From: Steroidobacter agaridevorans
GTDB lineage: Bacteria; Pseudomonadota; Gammaproteobacteria; Steroidobacterales; Steroidobacteraceae
DNA: 59,638 nucleotides
Direction of reading: 5' to 3'
Assembly (NCBI RefSeq): GCF_009932555.1
Contig: NZ_BLJO01000009.1
Location: 420,200 to 479,837, forward strand
In this document: positions 18,046 to 27,693 of the stretch, piece after piece
Layout: each line of letters begins with the position of its first letter
Position numbering within the stretch: position 1 is the first letter of the stretch
Translations under genes and position numbers: made by a program
The notes under the pieces: model-generated
Seen by the model: the letters and a program-made list of their open reading frames with translations, nothing else
Database searches by the model: none
What the model was told of the DNA's origin: nothing

Positions 18046-19278
18046 TCAGGGCTGCTGCGACCTGCATTTCGCCGATCGATACTTCTGATCCAGCGTGCCG
18101 CCCACGCAGTGCCACTGGATGCTGCCGTCGTCGTTCTGATAGGCGCCCACCACGATGGTCTTCTCGTTCAGCAGTGCGTTGCTGCTTCGTAAGGTCAACT
18201 CGAAGCCCTCATCGATCACGGCAACGTGACTCACCGGCCCCGTCTCCATCTCCTCGGGCAATCCAACGTCGGCGGGCGATTCGGGGTACGCCTTGTGTTC
18301 ATTGACATACTCGGCGGCGGCGCTCTCCACCTGTTCCACAAGAGGCATCGCGCCGGAGGCCTGCGCGCGAAGGGTGTAGTCCTGATAGGCCGGGATGGCG
18401 ATCGCGGCCAGCACACCGATGATCGCAACCAACACCAGGACCGATGCGCCGCCACCGACTCCAAAGCGGGGTGTGAACGCTGCGAACACTCCAGCAAAGA
18501 AACTGCGTGACGGCGCCTTGTATTCCGATGCTCGGCCATTGCGCGCACCACTCACGGCCGCGATGTGCGCCAACCGTTTGCACAACCATGGATAGTCATT
18601 GGTCAGCTCGTGGTACGACATCCAGAACCCGCCCGTGTAGCGCTGCTGGTCGATGAAGCCGTTGACGTTCACGTCGGCCAGCTTCTCTCCACCTGTACCC
18701 AGCACCGCCAGCGCCGCGAGCGCATCTTCGCGCGAGTTCGATGCGGCGAGCCCGTGAAGATCGCACGTGTACTCTTGGGCGCGCCGATAAGCTGCGCCGA
18801 GCAACGGCAGGATCGAAGCCGGCATCTTCAGCCACTGCAGGTTGAGATGGCCGCGCTTGATGTGAGCCAACTCGTGCCCGAAGTAGAAGCGCAACGCGTC
18901 GGGTCGCGAACGAAGCGCCTCCACCACGCTGCTATAGAGAACCACATAGTGACGGCGCAGAAAGCGCGTCGCGAGCGCGTTCAGAATGCCATCGCTCATC
19001 ATCAGGTACGCGGTCGGAATCTCCTCGATCTCGAGTCTTTCGCAGGCTTCGAGGTACTGCTTGTAGAGATCCGGGAACTGGCTTTCGCTCAGCTCCAGCG
19101 TGTTGCCGCGCAGATAGGCGATGAAGCCGGAATGAGCGAACAAATAGATGATCAGGAATAACAGGACATAGACCAGGGCGACGCCGAACGTGCCAACGAC
19201 GAGCGCCAGCCACACAATCGTTCCAATCACCATCGACAGGACAAACAACGGCTTCTCGGACTTATATACGAGATCCAT
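18046..19278 (-). CDS. M48 metallopeptidase fused to a type IV pilin-like domain
   Basis: 410 residues in two parts. Residues 1-250 form an Ste24/HtpX-type M48 protease with two N-terminal membrane helices (about 10-55), the zinc motif HELAH at 135-139 and a probable third ligand in AQEYTCDLHG near 169. Residues about 278-410 look like a type IVa pilin: a hydrophobic helix LVAIIGVLAAIAIPAYQDY and a C-terminal disulfide-like pair, Cys391 and Cys405. The prepilin cleavage motif and Glu5 are missing (GGGASVLVLV instead of GFTLIE), so this part cannot be processed like a pilin. It may serve as a membrane anchor or assembly-sensing domain. It is convergent with the GST gene. Confidence 0.88.
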   Translation of the reverse strand: MDLVYKSEKPLFVLSMVIGTIVWLALVVGTFGVALVYVLLFLIIYLFAHSGFIAYLRGNTLELSESQFPDLYKQYLEACERLEIEEIPTAYLMMSDGILNALATRFLRRHYVVLYSSVVEALRSRPDALRFYFGHELAHIKRGHLNLQWLKMPASILPLLGAAYRRAQEYTCDLHGLAASNSREDALAALAVLGTGGEKLADVNVNGFIDQQRYTGGFWMSYHELTNDYPWLCKRLAHIAAVSGARNGRASEYKAPSRSFFAGVFAAFTPRFGVGGGASVLVLVAIIGVLAAIAIPAYQDYTLRAQASGAMPLVEQVESAAAEYVNEHKAYPESPADVGLPEEMETGPVSHVAVIDEGFELTLRSSNALLNEKTIVVGAYQNDDGSIQWHCVGGTLDQKYRSAKCRSQQP

Positions 19279-19433
19279 AGAACGTACTTCTCCCTAAGTG
19301 TCACAGTGGCTTATTCTTTGAATTAGTGCGCCGACAGTGCCGGGCACCCGCGCATGGAGATTAGCATGCCGGTGCGACTGGAGAACGGCTCCCCGAGAGC
19401 CGAACGTTGCATCGAAACGTCGAATTGTGAGCT

Positions 19434-19856
19434 TCACTCCTTCGGCAGCAGCTGCGGATTCCAAGTCACCTCCCACAGATGCTTATCCGGATCTTGAAAA
19501 TACCCTGAGTACCCGCCGTAAAACGTATCGTGCGCGGCTTTGACGATCTGCGCGCCGGCATTCCGAACCTGATCCATCACCGTATCCACTTCCGCACGCG
19601 AACTCACATTGTGGGCCAGACAAAAGTCCGTCGGGCTTGGCGCGGACACAGGCAAGCCACAGTCGCGCGACAAACTCTTCCGCGGCCACAGCGCCAAACG
19701 CAGCCCGCCTTCCAATTCGAAGAACGCGACGGCGCCGTATTCGAACTCCTTGCCGACGATGCCTTCGGTCTTGAGCCCAAGGCCGCGGCCGTAAAAATCG
19801 ACGGCTCGGTCGAGATCGTCGACGCCGAGCGTGATGAGCGTGATGCGAGGTTTCAT
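19434..19856 (-). CDS. VOC family protein (glyoxalase/dioxygenase-like)
   Basis: 140 residues. The beta-alpha-beta-beta-beta module starts ITLITLGVDDLDRAVDFYGRGLGL and ends with YSGYFQDPDKHLWEVTWNP, the second metal-binding half. VOC proteins cover glyoxalase, extradiol dioxygenase and antibiotic resistance functions, and the substrate cannot be told. It stands alone, divergent from the hydrolase at 20007. Confidence 0.9.
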   Translation of the reverse strand: MKPRITLITLGVDDLDRAVDFYGRGLGLKTEGIVGKEFEYGAVAFFELEGGLRLALWPRKSLSRDCGLPVSAPSPTDFCLAHNVSSRAEVDTVMDQVRNAGAQIVKAAHDTFYGGYSGYFQDPDKHLWEVTWNPQLLPKE

Positions 19857-20006
19857 GTTTCATCCTCCAACGTCGGCTAAACAAGAACGGCCAAGGTGCG
19901 CGCCTTGGCGCGACAGTGCTGCTGGCTAAAGCAAGTTGATCGAGGGCCTTTAGGTTCGGCAGTACCGCGGGTGCCATTCAGCGCCGCGAAAGTTCATACT
20001 GCCGCC

Positions 20007-20681
20007 ATGACAGCCTCTTCGACACCGCTAAGCATAGAAGTTAAAAGCGGCCTACGCATGTCAGCTTTACTTCAACTTCCGCCGAATGCTCGCGCTTGTT
20101 TCGTGCTGGGTCATGGAGCGGGCGCCGGCATGACGCATGCTTTCATGGCCGACCTCGCCAACGCCCTCGAAGCACGACAGATCGGCACGCTGCGCTACAA
20201 CTTCCCTTACATGGAGAGCGGATCGAAGCGCCCCGACCCGCCAGCACTGTGTCACGCAACCGTGCGCGCGGCAGTCGAGGAAGCACGCAAGCTAGCGCCG
20301 GGCGTGGCATTGATTGCGGGAGGCAAATCATTCGGAGGTCGGATGACTTCGCAGGCTCAGGCGGCGAAACCGTTAGCCGAGGTGCGGGGGCTGGCATTCG
20401 TCGGCTTTCCCTTGCATCCAGCAAAGAAGCCCTCCACCGAACGCGCGACGCACCTCTCGGACGTAAAGATTCCAATGTTGTTTCTGCAGGGTACGCGTGA
20501 TGATCTGGCCGATCTGACGCTGCTCGAGCCGATCGTGCAGAAGCTCAACCCGAGCGCGACGATGAAGCGGATCGAAGGTGCGGATCATTCCTTCCACGTG
20601 CTGGCGCGCTCAGGAAGAAAGGATCGTGAAGTGATGGAGGAGCTCGCGGACACAATCGCGAGCTGGGCCGCGAAACTCTAG
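20007..20681 (+). CDS. Alpha/beta hydrolase (KANL3/Tex30-like)
   Basis: 224 residues from ATG 20007. A 37-codon in-frame extension to 19896 lacks family similarity. Features are the oxyanion segment VLGHGAGAGMTHAFM, the RYNFPYME motif, the nucleophile elbow GGKSFGGRM (Ser), Asp in LFLQGTRDDLAD and His in GADHSFHV. This is the dienelactone-hydrolase-like branch often called predicted alpha/beta hydrolase; the substrate is unknown. It is followed by a hairpin and the convergent rnt gene. Confidence 0.88.
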   Translation: MTASSTPLSIEVKSGLRMSALLQLPPNARACFVLGHGAGAGMTHAFMADLANALEARQIGTLRYNFPYMESGSKRPDPPALCHATVRAAVEEARKLAPGVALIAGGKSFGGRMTSQAQAAKPLAEVRGLAFVGFPLHPAKKPSTERATHLSDVKIPMLFLQGTRDDLADLTLLEPIVQKLNPSATMKRIEGADHSFHVLARSGRKDREVMEELADTIASWAAKL

Positions 20682-20706
20682 TCGAAAGGGCCTCGGCCGC
20701 TTTCGA
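20682..20706. terminator. Convergent terminator hairpin
   Basis: TCGAAAG / CTTTCGA stem with an inner GGCC-TC-GGCC, directly after the hydrolase stop and 10 bases before the end of rnt. It is placed to end both transcripts. Confidence 0.6.
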
Positions 20707-20716
20707 CCGAACAGAA

Positions 20717-21352
20717 TCAGCCGATCGCCACCTTCATCGAATTACAAATCTTGCAGAACAACTCCGCCGTCTTCTGCGCATCGTAAGCCGCCGAGTGCGC
20801 GGCGTTCGAGTCCCACTCGATGCCCGCCGCCTGCAGCGCCTTGCCGAGCACGGTCTGCCCATAGGCAACGCCAGCGAGCGTCGCCGTATCGAAGCTCGAG
20901 AACGGATGGAACGGATTCCGCTTGATGTCCGTACGGGCAATCGCGGCGTTGATGAAGTTCAAATCGAAGTACGCGTTGTGACCGACCAGGATGGCGCGCG
21001 TGCAATCGTTGTCCTTCATCGCACGGCGGATTTCCTTGAACAGCCGGGTCAGCGCTTCTTTTTCCGGAATGGCCGGACGCAGCGGATGAAACGGATCGAT
21101 GCCGGTCACCGCGAGCGACGCCGGCTCGAGATTCGCACCCGAGAACGGCTGCACGTGATAGCGCCAGCTCTCGCCGGGAAGCAGCGAGCCGTCACCCTGG
21201 ATTTCGAGCAGCACCGCGGCGATCTCCAGCAGCGCATCGGTGTTCGGATTGAAGCCGCCGCACTCGACATCGATCACCACGGGCAAAAAGCCGCGAAAGC
21301 GGCGAGCCATGGGCAGCTTCCCGTCAACCTCGACACCGGCTACATCGCTCAA
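20717..21352 (-). CDS. rnt: Ribonuclease T
   Basis: 211 residues. The DEDDh exonuclease motifs are visible: [23 protein letters not shown] (Exo I; E. coli RNase T has ...ETAGF), [12 protein letters not shown] (Exo II) and [17 protein letters not shown] with the catalytic His/Asp (Exo III). It trims 3' ends of tRNA and other stable RNAs. The start is TTG 21352, overlapping the pyrC stop as TTGA, so translation is probably coupled. It is last of grxD - pyrC - rnt on this strand. Confidence 0.95.
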   Translation of the reverse strand: MSDVAGVEVDGKLPMARRFRGFLPVVIDVECGGFNPNTDALLEIAAVLLEIQGDGSLLPGESWRYHVQPFSGANLEPASLAVTGIDPFHPLRPAIPEKEALTRLFKEIRRAMKDNDCTRAILVGHNAYFDLNFINAAIARTDIKRNPFHPFSSFDTATLAGVAYGQTVLGKALQAAGIEWDSNAAHSAAYDAQKTAELFCKICNSMKVAIG

Positions 21353-22395
21353 GACGGAATTTCCTCGGCCAGCTGCCAGGCAACGCTCTCGCCCGCACGG
21401 AACGGCGTCAGCTCGTCGTTACCGAATCGGTACACGGCGGGCGGCGTCCACGAGGTGCGATTCAATGTGATCTTCGTAGTATTGCGCGGCAGGCCATAGA
21501 AGTCAGGCCCGCGCTCCGATGCGAACGCCTGCAGGCGGTCCAATCGGCCCGCCGCTTCGAACGCCTCAGCGTAAAGCTCGATCGCCGCATGCGCGGAAAA
21601 CACACCGGCGCATCCGCAAGCATTTTCTTTCGTGTGACGCGCGTGCGGCGCGCTGTCCGTGCCGAGAAAGAATCGAGCATCGTCGCCGGTCGCCGCTTCA
21701 ACGAGCGCCTGGCGATCGTGCTCGCGCTTGAGCACGGGCAGGCAATAGTTGTGAGGACGAATGCCACCCTGAAAGATCGCATTGCGGTTCAACAGCAGAT
21801 GCTGCGGCGTGATGGTCGCGCCGACGCCGGCACGAGCACCCTTCACGAACTGCACGCCCTCACGCGTCGTCGCATGCTCGAACACGACGCGCAGCTTCGG
21901 GAACTTCTCGACGATGCCCGACATGATGCGGTCGATGAACACCTTCTCGCGATCGAACACGTCGACGCTGTGCTCCGTGACTTCGCCATGCACCTGGAAG
22001 ACCAGATCGACTTCCTGCATGGCCTCGAGCACCGGGAAGATCTTTTCGATTGCGGTCACGCCGGCATCGGAGTTCGTCGTCGCGCCAGACGGATATACCT
22101 TCGCGCCGACGATGAATCCGCTGGCCTTGGCCGCGTGAATCTCTTTCGGCGACGTGGCGTCCGTGAGATACAACGTCATCAACGGCTCGAAGCTCAGCCC
22201 CGCAGGCACCGCCTGCAGGATGCGCTCGCGATACGCTGCCGCAGCGGCGACAGTCGTCACCGGCGGCTTGAGATTCGGCATGATGATCGCGCGCGCGAAC
22301 TGGCGGGCGGTGAACGGAACGACGCTGGCCAGGTGGGCGCCATCGCGCACGTGCAAATGCCAATCGTCGGGACGAAGCAGAGTCAGCTGGGTCAT
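21349..22395 (-). CDS. pyrC: Dihydroorotase
   Basis: 348 residues, matching class II PyrC. It begins [19 protein letters not shown] (metal-binding HxH). It has [10 protein letters not shown], the carboxylated-Lys region [32 protein letters not shown] and [16 protein letters not shown]. It closes carbamoyl-aspartate to dihydroorotate in pyrimidine synthesis. It lies downstream of grxD across a stem-loop and overlaps rnt by four bases. Confidence 0.97.
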   Translation of the reverse strand: MTQLTLLRPDDWHLHVRDGAHLASVVPFTARQFARAIIMPNLKPPVTTVAAAAAYRERILQAVPAGLSFEPLMTLYLTDATSPKEIHAAKASGFIVGAKVYPSGATTNSDAGVTAIEKIFPVLEAMQEVDLVFQVHGEVTEHSVDVFDREKVFIDRIMSGIVEKFPKLRVVFEHATTREGVQFVKGARAGVGATITPQHLLLNRNAIFQGGIRPHNYCLPVLKREHDRQALVEAATGDDARFFLGTDSAPHARHTKENACGCAGVFSAHAAIELYAEAFEAAGRLDRLQAFASERGPDFYGLPRNTTKITLNRTSWTPPAVYRFGNDELTPFRAGESVAWQLAEEIPS

Positions 22396-22440
22396 GCGGG
22401 GAGTTTAACGGACCCGAGCGGAGGAAGCTGGGCCCGTGAT

Positions 22441-22464
22441 GCCCTCCGCCTGTTGGCGGAGGGC
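22441..22464 (-). terminator. Stem-loop between grxD and pyrC
   Basis: 10-bp perfect stem GCCCTCCGCC / GGCGGAGGGC with loop TGTT, 13 bases after the grxD stop. In the gene direction the T-rich run precedes the stem instead of following it. It may therefore attenuate or stabilise the transcript more than terminate it. Confidence 0.5.
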
Positions 22465-22477
22465 AAAAAGGAAAGGA

Positions 22478-22801
22478 TCAACCGGTGGCCTTGGCCGCCT
22501 CGCCGATGAGCTTCTGCAACTCGCCGCTCTTGTACATCTCGATGATGATGTCCGAGCCGCCGACCAGCTCGCCGTTCACGTACAGCTGCGGATAGGTGGG
22601 CCAGTTGGAGTACTGCTTCAGCGCCTCGCGCAGCTCCGGATCCTCGAAAATGTTGACGTGCGAGAACTCGGCGCCGACTGCGCCCAGGGCACGCACGGCG
22701 GCTGCGGAGAAGCCGCACTGGGGAAAGTCAGGCGTGCCCTTCATGTACAGCACGACCGGGCTGGAGGACAGCTGCGACTTGATGCGTTCGATGACGTCCA
22801 T
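22478..22801 (-). CDS. grxD: Monothiol glutaredoxin, Grx4 family
   Basis: 107 residues with the active-site motif CGFS (FPQCGFSAAAV) and the glutathione contacts KGTPDFP, NWPTYPQLYVNGELVGGSDII. These proteins carry a glutathione-ligated 2Fe-2S cluster, and with BolA partners act in iron-sulfur delivery and iron sensing. The DUF1289 gene lies just upstream on the same strand. Confidence 0.96.
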   Translation of the reverse strand: MDVIERIKSQLSSSPVVLYMKGTPDFPQCGFSAAAVRALGAVGAEFSHVNIFEDPELREALKQYSNWPTYPQLYVNGELVGGSDIIIEMYKSGELQKLIGEAAKATG

Positions 22802-22830
22802 ACAAACCTCGAATTAAAGCCAAAGACGGT

Positions 22831-23022
22831 TCACGGGGCGGCCTGGCTGCGCCGCTGGCGTGCCCGGTCGACGACCTGGCCCCGCTGCTCCTCCGTCATT
22901 CGCGACCACTGAGCGATCTCGTCAAGGGTGCGCCCGCAGCCAACGCAGACCTGCTGTGCATCGAGTACACAGACCTTGATACAGGGAGAAGCAATAGCCG
23001 GAAGTGGGGGCGGCAACGTCAT
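22831..23022 (-). CDS. DUF1289 domain protein
   Basis: 63 residues from ATG 23022. The Cys-rich motif SPCIKVCVLDAQQVCVGCGR (CxxxC...CxxC) is followed by TLDEIAQWSRMTEEQR, which is diagnostic of DUF1289. It is probably a small metal- or Fe-S-binding protein; function unknown. The same frame stays open far upstream, across the PuuD-like gene on the other strand, but only this part has family similarity. It precedes grxD by 29 bases. Confidence 0.88.
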   Translation of the reverse strand: MTLPPPLPAIASPCIKVCVLDAQQVCVGCGRTLDEIAQWSRMTEEQRGQVVDRARQRRSQAAP

Positions 23023-23175
23023 GACGGAAGGGGCTGACAATTGAATTATGGGGATGCCTCCCCTATTCTTCAAACGCTTTTTGCTGACAAATGCCGTAGT
23101 CCGCGGACTGGCACGGTCGCATCGGACGCGGCGACAAGAACGAATAACCGGCGGGTTTAGCGAGGAGTTCAGGTC

Positions 23176-23790
23176 ATGCATCCACTGACTACGGTGCGCG
23201 GGGCCATTATTTCGGCCTTTGTGCTTGCCATCGTTCTCTCCGTCATCCTCACCACCACGATCGTCGGCGCCGACGGGCTGGGCCTGCACCACACGCGCAT
23301 CGATCGCTGGCTGCACATCGTCTCGGGCGTGATGTGGATCGGCCTGCTCTACTACTTCAACGTCGTTCAGGTCCCCGCGCTGGGCGATGCCACCGCCGAT
23401 AAGGGCGGCCCGGGCGGCGCCGGCATCACGAAATATGTCGCCCCGCGGGCGCTGTGGTGGTTCCGTTGGGCTTCGGTGGCGACCTGGGTCACCGGTGCGT
23501 ATTTCCTGCTGTTCGGCTATGGCAGCCCGGTGGCCATGCATAAGGCTTTTCTGCTGCAGGAAGGGTTCGTGACCATTGGCGTGGGCGCCTGGCTCGGCAC
23601 CATCATGCTGCTGAACGTCTGGGGCCTGATCTGGCGGAACCAGAAGAAAATACTCGGCATCGTGCCCGCCACCGACGAGGAAAAGGCCAAGGCGCGCAAA
23701 GTGGCGCTGTACGCCTCGCGCGTGAATTTCATTCTGTCGGTGCCGATGCTGATGTGCATGGGCGGCCAGAGTCACGGCTTACCCTTCTAA
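23176..23790 (+). CDS. Membrane protein similar to the N-terminal domain of urate hydroxylase PuuD
   Basis: 204 residues with about four to five membrane helices: an N-terminal one (IISAFVLAIVLSVILTTTIVG), WLHIVSGVMWIGLLYYFNVVQVP, WWFRWASVATWVTGAYFLLFGY, GVGAWLGTIMLLNVWGLIW and a C-terminal one. The HIVSGVMWIGLLYYFN and RALWWFRW stretches match the PuuD/DUF989 domain. Full PuuD has a C-terminal cytochrome c domain that is absent here. A urate-oxidising role is therefore unproven. It is followed by a strong terminator. Confidence 0.85.
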   Translation: MHPLTTVRGAIISAFVLAIVLSVILTTTIVGADGLGLHHTRIDRWLHIVSGVMWIGLLYYFNVVQVPALGDATADKGGPGGAGITKYVAPRALWWFRWASVATWVTGAYFLLFGYGSPVAMHKAFLLQEGFVTIGVGAWLGTIMLLNVWGLIWRNQKKILGIVPATDEEKAKARKVALYASRVNFILSVPMLMCMGGQSHGLPF

Positions 23791-23799
23791 GTCAGCCTC

Positions 23800-23824
23800 A
23801 AACCCAGCTTCGGCTGGGTTTTGA
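23800..23824 (+). terminator. Intrinsic terminator with TTCG tetraloop
   Basis: 9-bp stem AAACCCAGC / GCTGGGTTT closed by TTCG and running into TTTT, 10 bases after the PuuD-like stop. It separates that gene from nadC. Confidence 0.9.
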
Positions 23825-23857
23825 TAGTCTTCGACGTATTGCGCTCGAGGACTCCTC

Positions 23858-24709
23858 ATGTCGATTGCCCTGCCCAGCACGGAATACATTGCCCGCACCG
23901 TCAAAATCGCGCTCGAAGAAGACGTCGGCACGGGCGACCTGACTGCCCAGTTGATTCCGGCTGATCGCGTTTCGAAAGCCACCGTCATCACGCGTGAGGA
24001 CGCGACGCTGTGCGGCCGCGCGTGGTTCGACGAAGTGTTCCGTCAAATCGATCCCAGAGTGCAGGTTCGTTGGAACGCAGCGGACGGGGATCGCGTGCGC
24101 GCGAACCAACTGCTTTGCGAATTATCCGGCCCCTCACGCTCGCTGCTGACGGGCGAACGCTCGGCGCTCAATTTCCTGCAGTGCCTGTCTGCGGTGGCGA
24201 CCGAGACGAGTCGCTATGTCGACGCACTGAAGGGCACGCAGTGCCGCGTGCTCGATACGCGCAAGACGATTCCTGGCCTGCGACTGGCGCAGAAATACGC
24301 CGTGCGATGCGCTGGCGGCACGAATCATCGCATCGGTTTGTTCGACGCCATCCTCGTGAAAGAAAATCACATCGCGGCGGCGGGCTCGATTGCGGCAGCC
24401 GTCACCGAGGCCCGCAAGGTCAACAGCAAGGTGATGGTGGAAGTCGAGGTGGAGAATCTCGATGAGCTGCAGCAGGCGCTCGCGGCGAAGGTGGATCGCA
24501 TTCTGATCGACAACTTCTCCAGCGAAGACATGAAGACCGCGGTGCGCATCACCCGCGAGCACGAGAACAAAGGCATTGAACTGGAAGCGTCAGGGAATAT
24601 GTCGCTGGAGACGCTGCGCACCGTGGCAGAGACCGGCGTGAACTTCATCTCGGTGGGCGGGCTCACCAAGCACGTGAGAGCCGTGGATCTGTCGATGCGC
24701 TTCGCCTAG
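23858..24709 (+). CDS. nadC: Nicotinate-nucleotide pyrophosphorylase (quinolinate phosphoribosyltransferase)
   Basis: 283 residues, the usual NadC length. Motifs: [85 protein letters not shown] and [11 protein letters not shown]. It turns quinolinate and PRPP into nicotinate mononucleotide in NAD synthesis. Its stop overlaps the stop of the convergent GGDEF-EAL gene by four bases. Confidence 0.97.
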   Translation: MSIALPSTEYIARTVKIALEEDVGTGDLTAQLIPADRVSKATVITREDATLCGRAWFDEVFRQIDPRVQVRWNAADGDRVRANQLLCELSGPSRSLLTGERSALNFLQCLSAVATETSRYVDALKGTQCRVLDTRKTIPGLRLAQKYAVRCAGGTNHRIGLFDAILVKENHIAAAGSIAAAVTEARKVNSKVMVEVEVENLDELQQALAAKVDRILIDNFSSEDMKTAVRITREHENKGIELEASGNMSLETLRTVAETGVNFISVGGLTKHVRAVDLSMRFA

Positions 24710-27396
24710 AACGCTTCGCTGCCCGAGGCGAGCTTCATCACTCGCTGCGGCGTCGCTATGCCGTAGCCCTGGGCGTAATCCACGCCGATACTGCGGAGCA
24801 TCTCGATGATCTCGACGTTCTCGGCGAACTCGGCAATCGTCTGCTTGCCGGTGAGATGACCGATTTCGTTGATGGATCGCACCATCTCGCGATCGATCGG
24901 GTCGTGCAGGATTTCCTTCACGAAGCTGCCGTCGATCTTCAGGAAGTCGACCGGAAAGTGCTTCAGGTAACCGAACGACGACAGGCCGGTGCCGAAGTCG
25001 TCGAGTGCGAAGCGGCAGCCCAGCTCCTTCAGCGCATGAATGAAGCGATTCGCCTGCGAGAAGCTTGCGATGGCCGCGGTCTCGGTGATCTCGAAGCAGA
25101 TCTTCGAGGCGTCGATGCCGCTGCGATGGAAGTGATCGATGACGAACGGCAGGAATTTGTCGTCGCCCAAGCTCTGGCCCGACAGGTTGATGGAGCACAG
25201 CTCCAGCTTCTCGCGCTCGTCCGCTTCGGACACCAGCCAGCGCAGCGCGTGCTCGATCATCCAGCGGTCGATATTCGGCGTCAGGCCGTAGCGCTCGGCG
25301 GCGACGATGAACTGATCCGGCGCCACGATCTTGCCCGCCTCATCGCGCATGCGGAGCAGCAGCTCGTAGTGCAGACCGTGCGCATCCTTCTGCTGTAGCG
25401 GCTGGATGACCTGACGGAAAATCTCGAAGCGGTTGTCTTCCAGGGCGTTGTTGATGCGCGCGGCCCACTGCATTTCGCGGCGACGGCGCATCAAATCGAT
25501 GTCGTTTTCCTGGAAGCTGTAGATGCGGTTGCGACCGCTTTCCTTCGCGGCGGCGCAGGCGCTATCGGCGGCGGAGATCAGGGACGCAACGTCTTCATTC
25601 TCGGGCGAGAGCGGCACGACGCCGATGCTGGCGCCGAGACGGAACGTGCGCTCTTCCCAAACGAACTTATAGTTGCGGATCGCTTCGCGAAGCATCTCGG
25701 CGTTACGCACCGCTTCTTCCAGCGAGCAGCTTTCGAGCAGCACGCCGAACTCGTCGCCACCGAGACGTGACACCGTATCGCGCCAACGAATCTTCGACTT
25801 GAGCAATGCGCCGACCTGGCCGAGCAACGCGTCACCCGCGCTATGGCCGCAGTTGTCGTTGATGATCTTGAACTGATCGAGATCGATGTGACACAGCGCG
25901 TAGGACGCTTCGCGAGCCTTGGCGCTCTTCAGCGCGCGCTCGAGCCGCGACTCGAACTCACGACGATTGACGAGACCGGTGAGAATGTCGTGGCTCGCGT
26001 GATAGGAGAGTTTGCGATTCAGCTCGCGGCTCTCGCTCACGTCATGGAACACCAGCACGCCGCCGGACACATTGCCCGCGCCATCGCGAATCGGCGAGGC
26101 GCAGCTCTCGATATAAAGCTCATTGCCGTCGCGACGGATCAGCAGCGTCGGGCGGACCGACTTGATCGCCCGCGTGCGCCGGATCGCGACCGCCAGCGGA
26201 TTCTCCAGCGGCTCGCAGGTCTCTTCGTGGAAGCTGCGGTAGATCTCGTCGATGACGCGACCCTGTGCATGCTCGAGGCGCCAGCCGGTGAGCTGTTCGG
26301 CCACCGGGTTCAGATACTCGATGCGGCACTTCGAATCGGTGGTGATCACGCCGTCGCCGATGGACTGCAACGTGATCTGCGCGCTCTCCTTCTCCTTGAA
26401 CAGCGCTTCTTCGTACAGCTTGCGCTCGGTGACGTCGAGGTCGACGCCGACGATGCGCCGCGCGCGACCCTGCTCATCGAGACGAGCCTTGGCGCGACTC
26501 TCCACCCACAGCCAGACGCCATCGCGATGGCGCAGCCGGTGGACGCTTTCGAACAAGGGCTCCTTGCCGGACAAGTGATCGCGCAACGCCGTGCTCACGC
26601 GCACCGTGTCATCCGGATGTAACAATTGTTGCCAGTCGACCAGCGGCTCAGCTTCGTCGTCGCTGTAGCCCAGCATGGCTTTCCAGCGCGGCGAGAACCA
26701 GGTCTTCTGAGAATCGACCTCGAAGTCCCACAAGCCGTCGTTCGCGCCATGCAACGCCAGCTCGTTGCGCTCTTCGAGCTGATGGAAGTGCCTTTGGTAG
26801 CGCAACCTTTCGATGCCGCTCGAATAACTGGAACCGAGCAGCTTGAGCATCAAGTGCAGGTTGGCATCCCACGAATCGCGCGGCAGCGTCGAGCACAGCG
26901 CGATGAACGCCTGAACGCGTCCCTGAATGGCCACGCCGACGATCAACGCGGCGCCAATATGCAAGGACGCGAGGCGCGCCCCTTCGGCCGCGAGCTCCCG
27001 CCGGGGACGCGAGGTATCGCGAATCTCGACGATGCGCAGATGACCGAGCTTGCTACGAAGATACGGCAAGCGCTCGAGCGGCTCGCCATGGAACACGATG
27101 GGATTGAAGGTCGCGAACAGGCCGCTCGCGGCAACCACGTGCTCGATGCTCTTCTGAGGTTCATCGAACGTGGCGATCACGACCGCGTCCAGGCCGGCCG
27201 ATTCGCGCAGCGCCTCGAGGTTCTGCTTCAACAGCGGATCGTCGTGATCCGACGTGAGGTTCTGGAAATCGATGGACGCCTTGGTGAGCAGCACGTCCAG
27301 GCCCACCTTGGTGTTACGGCGAGGTCGTGCAGTAAACAGCGTGTCACCGCTCGGCGCGGAGATCAGCGGTCCATGCTCTGTCGGATTGCTTGCCAC
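24706..27396 (-). CDS. Sensor protein with GAF, two PAS, GGDEF and EAL domains
   Basis: 896 residues. A GAF-like region (about 50-200), PAS 1 (about 215-330, with [16 protein letters not shown] and a PAC tail [14 protein letters not shown]), PAS 2 (about 340-455), GGDEF (about 465-625) and EAL (about 645-890) follow in order. The diguanylate cyclase motif is intact (RLGGDEFGV). In the phosphodiesterase domain the signature is YELLLRM, i.e. ELL, with catalytic DDFGTG and the metal-binding E of CFEITETAA present. It may both make and degrade cyclic di-GMP. No membrane helix is seen, so it is cytoplasmic. Confidence 0.95.
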   Translation of the reverse strand: MASNPTEHGPLISAPSGDTLFTARPRRNTKVGLDVLLTKASIDFQNLTSDHDDPLLKQNLEALRESAGLDAVVIATFDEPQKSIEHVVAASGLFATFNPIVFHGEPLERLPYLRSKLGHLRIVEIRDTSRPRRELAAEGARLASLHIGAALIVGVAIQGRVQAFIALCSTLPRDSWDANLHLMLKLLGSSYSSGIERLRYQRHFHQLEERNELALHGANDGLWDFEVDSQKTWFSPRWKAMLGYSDDEAEPLVDWQQLLHPDDTVRVSTALRDHLSGKEPLFESVHRLRHRDGVWLWVESRAKARLDEQGRARRIVGVDLDVTERKLYEEALFKEKESAQITLQSIGDGVITTDSKCRIEYLNPVAEQLTGWRLEHAQGRVIDEIYRSFHEETCEPLENPLAVAIRRTRAIKSVRPTLLIRRDGNELYIESCASPIRDGAGNVSGGVLVFHDVSESRELNRKLSYHASHDILTGLVNRREFESRLERALKSAKAREASYALCHIDLDQFKIINDNCGHSAGDALLGQVGALLKSKIRWRDTVSRLGGDEFGVLLESCSLEEAVRNAEMLREAIRNYKFVWEERTFRLGASIGVVPLSPENEDVASLISAADSACAAAKESGRNRIYSFQENDIDLMRRRREMQWAARINNALEDNRFEIFRQVIQPLQQKDAHGLHYELLLRMRDEAGKIVAPDQFIVAAERYGLTPNIDRWMIEHALRWLVSEADEREKLELCSINLSGQSLGDDKFLPFVIDHFHRSGIDASKICFEITETAAIASFSQANRFIHALKELGCRFALDDFGTGLSSFGYLKHFPVDFLKIDGSFVKEILHDPIDREMVRSINEIGHLTGKQTIAEFAENVEIIEMLRSIGVDYAQGYGIATPQRVMKLASGSEAF

Positions 27397-27693
27397 TTGC
27401 GGCGTGCGTCAGCAGGCGGGCGCCAAGCGGCAGTTACGCGGACTCGACAACGGGCCGCGATTCGTATCGTTCATTCAGGGCACCCTCCCGAATCGAAACT
27501 TTCTTGCGCGTCGCCGGCACTGCACTGCTGAGCGAATATGAATAGCAATGCGGCGATCATCCGATTGTGGCACAGCAAAATATGCGATGAAAAGCAGACT
27601 GCCAAGTGTCGCACCCAATTCGCGACGCCAAACAGCGACATTTCTCTGTGCAGGCCGTACGCAATCCGACGGAACCCCCGTCAGATGCCTGCC

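Noticed and set aside
22831-23775. Long minus-strand frame of 314 codons
   Set aside because: Only its last 63 codons match a family (DUF1289). The rest is opposite the PuuD-like gene and has no similarity.
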